From Holophagaceae bacterium (lineage in GTDB: Bacteria > Acidobacteriota > Holophagae > Holophagales > Holophagaceae): a stretch of 8,751 nt of DNA. The stretch spans positions 1 through 8,751 of the forward strand of contig JANXYT010000173.1 in NCBI GenBank assembly GCA_025355915.1, read 5' to 3'. The position numbers were made by a program, and so were the translations under genes. The notes under the pieces are model-generated. The model saw nothing but the letters and a program-made list of their open reading frames with translations, searched no databases and was not told the DNA's origin. Of the stretch, positions 1 through 4,865 are shown one piece after another (position 1 is the stretch's first letter; each line of letters starts with the position of its first letter).

Positions 1-104
1 AGATAGACCGGCTCCCGGCTCTTGGGATCGAGAAAGAGGTTGGGCGTCTTGGCGCTCAGATGGGGCTCCGGGAGGGGTTGCCCCAGTCTAGGAGATCCAC
101 CCAG
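1..104 (-). other. Possible 5' end of an unidentified minus-strand gene (no standard start codon)
   Basis: On the minus strand a frame stays open from just after a TGA (107-105) to the left edge. It encodes about 34 residues, including the stretch SAKTPNLFLDPKSREPVYL. From the CTG at 86-84 onward about 23 of 28 codons end in G or C, as in the real genes of this window; the first six codons do not. No ATG, GTG or TTG starts this frame, so the gene would need a CTG start, a frameshift or remnant status. I do not recognise the protein, and it could be chance. The rest of 1-249 shows no convincing gene or promoter. Confidence 0.2.
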
Positions 105-249
105 TCAAAGGAATGGTGTTGGAACCTGGACCGTCCGGCCGAGGTCGAAAACCCAGGCAAGAGGGGGTGGCCCAACCCCTTTCACGAAACCGTCCCTGTT
201 GACCCCTCCGGGCAGTCCTCAACCTTGCGAGGACACCCTGGAGGTCACC

Positions 250-2403
250 ATGCCCACCGTCCACCCTCTCTCTCCGTCGCCTGCCCCGTGGTGGAGCGGG
301 TTCCTTAGGGCCTCCGGCGCCTGCCTTCTGGCGATCCTGGTCCTGGCCTGTGGAGGAGGTGGCGGAGGCAGTTCCACCCCGCCCCCACCTCCACCACCCA
401 TTACAGCGACCCTGACCTCCATCACCCTGGCGCCCTCGGGGCCCACCCTCAACGTTGGCGCAACGGTGGATCTTCAGGCCACGGGCCACTTTTCCGATGG
501 CACTACGGTCACACCCTATGACGCCGAGGTGACATGGACCTCCAGTGTCCCCGCGAACGCTTCCGTCTCCGCCAGCGGCTTGGTGAGTGGGGTAGCGGCA
601 GGCACAGCCGCCGTCACGGCGGCCAAGGGCACCATCCAGGGTTCGGCCACGGTGACCGTCAGTGCCGCAGCCACCACCCTCACCTCCATCACCCTCAACC
701 CAGCCGCCGGCGTGACCCTGAATATTGGCCAGACGGCGGATTTCACGGCCACCGCCAACTGGTCCAATGGCACCAACACCAACCCGTACGATTCCAGCGT
801 CACCTGGACCACCAACCTGCAGAACGTGGCCACCGTGAATTCGGCGGGCGTTGTCACGGCCGTGGCTGCCGGAGCCGCCATCCTCACAGCCAGCGCCAAT
901 GGCCTCAACACCACGGCCGCCATCACCGTGAGCGCGTCGAGTCCCACCCTCACGTCCCTCACCCTCAACCCGGCTGCGGGCGCCACCTTGAATGTCGGGC
1001 AAACGGTCGATTTCACCGCCACCGCCAACTGGTCCAACGGCACGTCCACGACGCCCTACGATGCCAACGTGACCTGGACCACCAACGCTCCCACCGTCGC
1101 CACAGTGAATGCGGCGGGCCTTGTGACGGCCGTGGCGGCCGGCCCGGCAGTCCTCACGGCCAGTGCCAACGGCCGCACTACCACGGCCGCCATCACGGTG
1201 AGCGCGTCGAGTCCCACCCTCACGTCCATCACCCTCAACCCGATCAGCAGCGCCCTGAACATCGGGCAGACCGTGGATATCGCAGCCACGGGTCACCTCT
1301 CGAACGGCACCACCGACTCCCCCTATGACACTCGGGTGACCTGGACGTCCAGCGCCCCAACCGTGGCCACGGTGGATTCCATCGGTGTGGTGACGGCCCA
1401 GGCTGCGGGCACCGCGACCATCACGGCCAGTGCAACGGGGATCTCCGGCACAGCCGCCATCACCGTCAATGCTGGCCCCACGCTGATCTCCATTTCCCTG
1501 GACATCAGCAGCGCTACCCTGAACGTCGGTCAAACCGTGGACATCACCTCGACCGCAAACTGGTCCAACGGCACCAGCACGGTCCCTTGGGATTCCCACC
1601 TGACCTGGACCAGTTCCGCCCCTTCCGTGGCCACCGTGAATGCGGGCGGCGTGGTGACGGGGATCGCCGCTGGAACCACGATCATCACGGCGAGCCAGGG
1701 CGGTGTGTTCCGCACCGCTGCGATCTCCGTGAGCGCCGCCGCCCCAACCCTCACCTCCATCACCCTGAATCCCCCTTCCGCGACGGGTACCGGCGGCCAA
1801 ACCATGGATATCACCGCGACGGGCCGCTTCTCGGACGGCTCCACCGTGACGCCCTACGATGCCCAAGTCACCTGGACCTCCAGCGCCCCAGCGGTGGCCA
1901 GTGTGAACGCCGCGGGCCTCGTCACTGCCATCTGGCGGGGCACGGCCATCATCACCGCCAGCAAGGGCGGCCTTTCCGCCACCTGCACGGTCACCGTCAA
2001 CCAGCCGTTTGACGCCGCCCTGATCGGCCGATGGCTCTTCGTCGGCATACCCAACCCCATTGACTTCTCCAACGCGTCAACCCAGTACACCTTTAATGCC
2101 AACGGCAGCTTCAGCTACTTCATGACCAAGGATTTCGGAGCCACCGCCGGGCCCTACGGACTCGTAGAGGCGGTCCACGTGGGCGCCTTCTCCAATACCT
2201 CCAACCAGATCATCCTGAACTGCACGAGTCACGTCACCAACTACTACGGCGTCGACAAGAGGACGCTGATCTACCAGGCGGTCATGACACCTGGAATCCA
2301 CGTGCACACGGATGTCAGCTTCCCGTTCACCAACGTGCTCCGCAGCCGGAATGATGGGTTCGACTTCATGAACACCGGCTTGTTGGACCATACCAAGCAG
2401 TGA
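250..2403 (+). CDS. Predicted lipoprotein with six bacterial Ig-like (BIG2) repeats
   Basis: The product is 717 aa and is probably a surface or periplasmic lipoprotein. The start at 250 is chosen because GGAGG (240-244) sits 5 nt upstream and a signal peptide follows; the open frame extends back to 22 but that part looks non-coding. A hydrophobic stretch (about residues 18-33) ends in VLA-Cys34, an acceptable lipobox, then poly-Gly and poly-Pro. Six repeats of 84-90 aa follow, each opening with LTSITLNP-type sequence and carrying NVGQTVD, a TWTSSAP-type strand and GVVTAxAAGTA; this is the BIG2 pattern. Residues 588-717 form a separate domain (starts IGRWLF, then YTFNANGSFSYF) that loosely recalls lipocalin-like beta-barrel domains, which I cannot confirm. 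BIG2 arrays in known proteins act as stalks or adhesive modules; the ligand here is unknown. It is probably monocistronic, given the hairpin just downstream. Confidence 0.88.
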   Translation: MPTVHPLSPSPAPWWSGFLRASGACLLAILVLACGGGGGGSSTPPPPPPPITATLTSITLAPSGPTLNVGATVDLQATGHFSDGTTVTPYDAEVTWTSSVPANASVSASGLVSGVAAGTAAVTAAKGTIQGSATVTVSAAATTLTSITLNPAAGVTLNIGQTADFTATANWSNGTNTNPYDSSVTWTTNLQNVATVNSAGVVTAVAAGAAILTASANGLNTTAAITVSASSPTLTSLTLNPAAGATLNVGQTVDFTATANWSNGTSTTPYDANVTWTTNAPTVATVNAAGLVTAVAAGPAVLTASANGRTTTAAITVSASSPTLTSITLNPISSALNIGQTVDIAATGHLSNGTTDSPYDTRVTWTSSAPTVATVDSIGVVTAQAAGTATITASATGISGTAAITVNAGPTLISISLDISSATLNVGQTVDITSTANWSNGTSTVPWDSHLTWTSSAPSVATVNAGGVVTGIAAGTTIITASQGGVFRTAAISVSAAAPTLTSITLNPPSATGTGGQTMDITATGRFSDGSTVTPYDAQVTWTSSAPAVASVNAAGLVTAIWRGTAIITASKGGLSATCTVTVNQPFDAALIGRWLFVGIPNPIDFSNASTQYTFNANGSFSYFMTKDFGATAGPYGLVEAVHVGAFSNTSNQIILNCTSHVTNYYGVDKRTLIYQAVMTPGIHVHTDVSFPFTNVLRSRNDGFDFMNTGLLDHTKQ
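412..2001 (+). repeat. Six tandem ~267-bp units encoding BIG2 domains
   Basis: Units begin at 412, 679, 949, 1219, 1483 and 1750, spaced 267, 270, 270, 264 and 267 bp. Units 2 and 3 are closest at DNA level: the 30 bp at 928-957 recur identically at 1198-1227, exactly 270 bp on, and the segments encoding TANWSNGT differ by only a few bases. Unit 6 is the most divergent, with AIWRGTA where the others have AxAAG. This fits array growth by unit duplication, with units 2-4 the most recent. Confidence 0.85.
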
Positions 2404-2419
2404 CCTTTGGATCCGGCAG

Positions 2420-2447
2420 AAGGCGGGGGCCCCACAGCCCCCGCCTT
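2420..2447 (+). terminator. Strong hairpin terminator after the Ig-repeat lipoprotein gene
   Basis: A perfect 11-bp stem, AAGGCGGGGGC (2420-2430) with GCCCCCGCCTT (2437-2447), encloses a 6-nt loop and lies 17 nt after the stop codon. The 3' side is TTCCCG rather than a clear T-tract, so it may be an atypical intrinsic terminator of a GC-rich genome or an mRNA 3'-end stabiliser. It separates the lipoprotein from the next cluster. Confidence 0.75.
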
Positions 2448-2488
2448 CCCGTACTTCAAGGCCTCCATGGGCCTGCTAGTCTGGAGCC

Positions 2489-2566
2489 ATGAGCATGCAG
2501 CAGGAGCGGAGTGCCACTTTGACGAAGCCGAAGCCCGGAGGGTGCGGCACAGGAGGTGCCGCATGA
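2489..2566 (+). CDS. Possible 25-aa leader ORF overlapping the next gene start
   Basis: ATG at 2489 opens 25 codons (MSMQQERSATL, then TKPKPGGCGTGGAA) ending at TGA 2564-2566. The stop overlaps the ATG of the zinc-ribbon gene as ATGA, the same junction used by the next gene pair. Its own ribosome site is poor: GGAG (2483-2486) lies only 2 nt from the ATG, so initiation could be weak, leaderless, or at the internal ATG 2495. The peptide is basic, with one Cys in a Gly-rich tail, and matches no family I know. A role as a translated leader that opens the hairpin at 2544-2562 is inference. Confidence 0.3.
   Translation: MSMQQERSATLTKPKPGGCGTGGAA
2544..2562 (+). promoter_or_regulatory. Hairpin presenting the Shine-Dalgarno sequence in its loop
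   Basis: GCGGCAC (2544-2550) and GTGCCGC (2556-2562) are perfectly complementary around the loop AGGAG. An extra T-A pair (2543 with 2563) would reach into the start codon. The ribosome site AGGAGG (2551-2556) of the zinc-ribbon gene is therefore held in the loop, with its last G in the stem, and the ATG starts directly at the stem base. The structure could limit or present the site, and translation of the upstream small ORF would melt it. The sequence pairing is seen directly; the function is inferred. Confidence 0.5.
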
Positions 2567-2985
2567 CGAAGACCTACTACGCTGGCCAGGATGTGGATGC
2601 GCCCTGCGGTCGCTGCGGCGGCGAAACGCGACATCAGGTCCTGACCGTAACCAACGGCGTGCCCGAGAGGTTGATCTGCGGGAACTGCCGCTCGGTTCAC
2701 AAGTTTCGCGTGGCCAAACCCGAGCCGCTACCCCGCACGCCGCGCATCGCCGTGGCCGCCAAATCCGGGGGCCCGCGTCCCGGCTCCCTGGTTTCCCAAT
2801 TCCAGCAGGTGCTGGCCCTGGAGCAAGGCGGGGCGAAGGCCCAGCCCTACCGCGTGGGCGAGCGCTGGGAAGAAGGCTCCTGGATGGACCATCCCAGCTT
2901 CGGTCTGGGCCGCGTGCAGCGGAAGATGGGCAAGAAGGTGGACGTGTTGTTCAAGGATGGGCTCAAGACCCTGGTCAGCGCATGA
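2563..2985 (+). CDS. Zinc-ribbon protein with a UvrD/PcrA-tail-like C-terminal segment
   Basis: The product is 140 aa. The start at 2563 is favoured by AGGAGG 6 nt upstream; the frame is open back to 2407 but that extension covers the terminator region and lacks such a site. Cys15-x2-Cys18 and Cys39-x2-Cys42 form a four-Cys zinc ribbon. A Pro/Arg-rich, probably flexible linker follows (about 50-75). The C-terminus (about residues 108-140) reads HPSFGLGRVQRKMGKKVDVLFKDG in register, cf. the H-x-FG-x-G-x-V ... V-x-F ... G-x-K-x-L pattern of the Tudor/SH3-like tail of UvrD/PcrA helicases, which in those proteins contacts RNA polymerase. A nucleic-acid or RNA-polymerase-associated role is inference. 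The stop overlaps the exonuclease start (ATGA), so the two are probably translated together. I know no gene name for it. Confidence 0.8.
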   Translation: MTKTYYAGQDVDAPCGRCGGETRHQVLTVTNGVPERLICGNCRSVHKFRVAKPEPLPRTPRIAVAAKSGGPRPGSLVSQFQQVLALEQGGAKAQPYRVGERWEEGSWMDHPSFGLGRVQRKMGKKVDVLFKDGLKTLVSA

Positions 2986-3620
2986 CCCAGGCGCCGTTCC
3001 TCGAATCCGCCTCTCCCGCCCTGCGGGAGTTGAGGTTCGCGGTGCTGGACCTGGAGACCACTGGAGGCAGCCCCAAGGCCCGCTGGGGCAAGGATGGCCG
3101 CTTCCTCCAGCCCTCGGAGATCACGGAAGTCGGTCTGGTGCGCCTGTCCGGGCTGGTGGTGGAAGAGCGGTGGTCGAGCCTGGCAGCCATCCAGGGATTC
3201 CTCCCGGAAGAGATCCAGCGGCTCACGGGGATCAGCCTGCCCCTGCTGGCGGGTGCACCCCCCTGGGAGCAGGTGGCCCTGAAGCTGGCCCCCAAGCTCG
3301 AGGGCCGCGTCTGGGTGGCCCATCATGCCCCCTATGACGGCAGCTTCCTCAAGGCCTGGCTGCCCGAAGGCGTGTGGCGCCGCCACCGCCTCATCTGCAC
3401 CCGGCTGCTGGCCAAAAAACTCATCCCCGAGCTGCCCCGGCGCAGCCTGGCCGAGCTCTGCGAGTTCCTTGGCATCACCAACACCCGCGCCCACCGCGCC
3501 CTCCAGGACGCCGAAGCCACCGCCGAAGCCCTCCAGCACCTCCTTCAGCGCGCCGAGGATCGGGGGTTGGACGGGGAAGCTTTCCTCGCCATGGGCGAAG
3601 TGCCGTGGAACAAGGTCTAG
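2982..3620 (+). CDS. DEDDh-family 3'-5' exonuclease (DnaQ-like)
   Basis: The product is 212 aa, the usual size of a stand-alone DnaQ/epsilon-type exonuclease domain. All motifs are present: ExoI as LDLETTG (Asp23, Glu25), ExoII as HHAPYDGSFL (Asp119) and ExoIII as HRALQDAEAT (His171, Asp176). These acidic residues bind two metal ions in the family and the His activates water, removing nucleotides from DNA or RNA 3' ends. No polymerase, BRCT or UvrC-like domain is attached. The ATG overlaps the stop of the zinc-ribbon gene by 4 nt and no strong ribosome site precedes it, which suggests translational coupling. It could be a proofreading subunit, but the context does not point to the replicase, so a repair or RNA-processing exonuclease is as likely. 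The catalytic class is sure; the substrate is not. Confidence 0.92.
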   Translation: MTQAPFLESASPALRELRFAVLDLETTGGSPKARWGKDGRFLQPSEITEVGLVRLSGLVVEERWSSLAAIQGFLPEEIQRLTGISLPLLAGAPPWEQVALKLAPKLEGRVWVAHHAPYDGSFLKAWLPEGVWRRHRLICTRLLAKKLIPELPRRSLAELCEFLGITNTRAHRALQDAEATAEALQHLLQRAEDRGLDGEAFLAMGEVPWNKV

Positions 3621-3628
3621 CGCCGCCA

Positions 3629-3656
3629 ACAGCCGATAGCTGATAGCCCACAGCGT
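3629..3656 (+). repeat. Degenerate heptanucleotide repeat array (left copy)
   Basis: Four consecutive 7-mers fit A-Y-A-G-C-x-x: ACAGCCG, ATAGCTG, ATAGCCC and ACAGCGT, with a decayed fifth unit AAGCTGG (3657-3663). The array fills nearly all of the gap between the exonuclease stop and the next start. A related array is at 4798-4825. On the other strand it reads GGGCTATCAGCTATCGGC, a kind of intergenic heptamer repeat I recall from several environmental bacterial genomes. Confidence 0.55.
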
Positions 3657-3667
3657 AAGCTGGACCC

Positions 3668-4237
3668 ATGGACCTCTCCCGCTTCCTCGAACTCGTCCGC
3701 ACCCAGGGCTGGCAGGGCTGGTCCCTGTGGGCGGTGCTGCTGGCCCAGGCCCTGCTATGGGTGGGGCTGGTGCGTCTGCACCTTTCCCTCGAACGGGAGG
3801 AGGCCCCCTGGGAGGAGTGCATCGGGAAGATCCGCTCGGCCTTCCTGCGCAAGGTCAACGGCGAGGAGGAGATCCAGGAACTCAAGGTCCACCGCTACGC
3901 GCCCCTGGTGGACCAATTGGTGGCCCTGCACTTCGCGGAGGAGAAGGCGGACCGCTTTGACCGCTGGCTGCTGCTGCGGTGGAAGCTGAAGGAGGGCCTG
4001 CGTCCCTACTGGATCCGCTGGGGCTACCTGATCATCGCCTTCGGGGCCGTGGTGTGGTACCTCCAGGGCCTGCGCCTGGACCTCGGCACCGATGTCCTCA
4101 AGCGTACCCCGGTGGATCCCCGCCTGCTTTGGGTGTGGCTGGGTTACGCCATGGTCCTGGCCTGGAAGATCGTGCGCCTTCACGGCAGCCTCGAGCGAGT
4201 CCAGCGCAGCCTGCTGCTGCCGAGGCGGGACGAGTGA
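3668..4237 (+). CDS. Hypothetical inner-membrane protein with three TM segments
   Basis: The product is 189 aa and I do not recognise the family. Predicted membrane segments are at about 19-39 (SLWAVLLAQALLWVGLV), 117-135 (around YLIIAFGAVVWYL) and 153-170 (around LLWVWLGYAMVLAW). A charged loop of about 75 residues (40-116), rich in Glu, Lys and Arg and probably helical, lies between TM1 and TM2. The C-terminus is short and basic (RRDE end). The one-plus-two TM layout resembles ExbB/TolQ proton-channel subunits, but I see no ExbB/TolQ motif and no ExbD/TolR partner nearby, so that assignment is not supported. The ATG at 3668 is the first in frame and has only a weak ribosome site. A heptamer array precedes the gene and an inverted repeat follows it. 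Confidence 0.75.
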   Translation: MDLSRFLELVRTQGWQGWSLWAVLLAQALLWVGLVRLHLSLEREEAPWEECIGKIRSAFLRKVNGEEEIQELKVHRYAPLVDQLVALHFAEEKADRFDRWLLLRWKLKEGLRPYWIRWGYLIIAFGAVVWYLQGLRLDLGTDVLKRTPVDPRLLWVWLGYAMVLAWKIVRLHGSLERVQRSLLLPRRDE

Positions 4238-4264
4238 TGTCGAAGCACCTTTCGAAAAAAGGTT

Positions 4265-4346
4265 CACCGCCAAGGCACCAAGAGCGCCAAGGAAAATCAA
4301 ATGCAGCTCTTTTGCAATTCTTGGCGCTCTTGGCGTCTTGGCGGTG
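4265..4346. repeat. Long imperfect inverted repeat (29-bp arms, 24-nt loop)
   Basis: Arms at 4265-4293 and 4318-4346 pair with 26 Watson-Crick pairs, two G-U pairs and one mismatch (4277/4334). The left arm contains three spaced CCAAG motifs (4270, 4278, 4287), the right arm their complements. A short T-run (4355-4360) follows about 9 nt after the stem, so it could also act as a terminator or processing site for the upstream gene. It looks like a dispersed intergenic hairpin element of REP/MITE type, a family assignment that is inferred. Its right arm is translated in the upstream extension of the yraN frame, which argues against starting yraN there. Confidence 0.8.
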
Positions 4347-4372
4347 TTCATTGGTCTTTTTGGGCCATTCCC

Positions 4373-4756
4373 ATGGCCAAGTCTAGGCGCGGTGAGGCGG
4401 CCCGCCGCCTCGGTCTTCGCGCCGAGCGGTTGACCCTCTGGTTGCTCTGGGCCCGGGGGTGGGACCTGGTGGCTTGGCGTCAGAAATTGGGCCGCTGGGA
4501 ACTGGATCTGCTCCTCAGCCGCGGGCCGGAACTGCGCCTGCTGGAGGTGAAAGCCCGGCGGCCCGGCGCCTGGGTGGGCGCCGACACGGCCCTGGAGCCC
4601 GAGCAGCGCCTCCGCCTCCAGCGGGCCCTGCGAACCTGGCTCGACCGGGTGCCTTGGCCGGGTTCCGTCAGCTTCCAGCGCGTGAGCTGGTCCGGCTGGC
4701 GCTGCCGCTTCCATCCCCCGGAGCGCTGGGATGGGTTGAAGATCCGTCCGGAGTAG
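4373..4756 (+). CDS. yraN: YraN/UPF0102-family protein, endonuclease-like fold
   Basis: The product is 127 aa, the usual length for UPF0102. The N-terminal G-E-x-x-A helix (Gly7, Glu8, Ala9) and a second helix lead to the conserved core: WELDLLL (Glu43, Asp45) and LLEVKAR (Glu58, Lys60), matching the family GEIDLI and VEVKxR motifs and the E-x-D/E-x-K layout of the PD-(D/E)XK nuclease fold. The Gly normally before the first Glu is Trp42, a small departure. The biochemical role of the family is not firmly settled; a Holliday-junction-resolvase-like fold has been proposed. The start at 4373 is chosen over the in-frame ATG at 4301 because the latter would translate the inverted repeat and the family begins near the G-E helix. 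No clear ribosome site is visible, so the start is moderately uncertain. Confidence 0.85.
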   Translation: MAKSRRGEAARRLGLRAERLTLWLLWARGWDLVAWRQKLGRWELDLLLSRGPELRLLEVKARRPGAWVGADTALEPEQRLRLQRALRTWLDRVPWPGSVSFQRVSWSGWRCRFHPPERWDGLKIRPE

Positions 4757-4769
4757 CGCTGGGGCGGTA

Positions 4770-4790
4770 GGCCACGGGGATTGCCCGGCC
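4770..4790 (+). terminator. Weak candidate hairpin downstream of yraN
   Basis: GGCC (4770-4773) pairs with GGCC (4787-4790) and, after an AC bulge, GGG (4776-4778) pairs with CCC (4784-4786). The short CCTTCCT that follows is not a proper T-tract. It might end the yraN transcript before the flagellar promoter, but the stem is short and could be chance in GC-rich DNA. Confidence 0.22.
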
Positions 4791-4797
4791 CCTTCCT

Positions 4798-4825
4798 ACA
4801 GCCCACAGCCCAGAGCCTATCGCCC
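4798..4825 (+). repeat. Degenerate heptanucleotide repeat array (right copy)
   Basis: Four 7-mers, ACAGCCC, ACAGCCC, AGAGCCT and ATCGCCC, match the array at 3629-3656 in orientation and period. It ends 3 nt before the sigma-54-like promoter of flhA. Together the two arrays bracket the membrane-protein/yraN pair. Confidence 0.55.
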
Positions 4826-4828
4826 AAC

Positions 4829-4844
4829 TGGCACAGGCCTCGCC
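4829..4844 (+). promoter_or_regulatory. Candidate sigma-54 (-24/-12) promoter for the flhA operon
   Basis: TGGCACAGGCCTCGCC fits the consensus TGGCACG-N4-TTGC: the -24 hexamer is exact, the invariant GG (4830-4831) and GC (4842-4843) have the required 10 nt between them, and the two departures are G to A at 4835 and T to C at 4841. The expected transcript start is near 4854-4856, just before the flhA ribosome site. Sigma-54 drives middle flagellar genes in many polarly flagellated bacteria. No activator site was identified in the short upstream gap. Confidence 0.55.
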
Positions 4845-4865
4845 CCGCACACTCCAGGTGTCGGT

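Noticed and set aside
36..58. Similarity of GGCGTCTTGGCG near the left edge to the right arm of the inverted repeat at 4318-4346
   Set aside because: Only about 12 bp are shared with no second arm or CCAAG periodicity, so a chance match or coding coincidence is more likely than another element copy.
199..232. TTGACC at 199-204 as a sigma-70 -35 box for the lipoprotein gene
   Set aside because: No acceptable -10 element occurs at 16-18 bp spacing.
22..249. Upstream extension of the lipoprotein frame to the ATG at 22
   Set aside because: It would bury the signal peptide 76 residues inside the protein, and the ribosome site and signal sequence both support 250.
88..1866. 592-aa open frame on the minus strand opposite the Ig-repeat gene
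   Set aside because: It is a low-complexity Gly/Arg/His/Asp sequence typical of the antisense shadow of a GC-rich repetitive gene, whereas the plus strand gives clear BIG2 domains and a lipoprotein signal.
2847..3629. 260-aa minus-strand open frame opposite the exonuclease
   Set aside because: The plus-strand frame carries all DEDDh motifs; the antisense product has no domain and shadow-like composition.
4301..4372. Upstream ATG for yraN
   Set aside because: The extra 24 residues are a translation of the inverted-repeat arm, and the family begins near MAKSRRGEAA.
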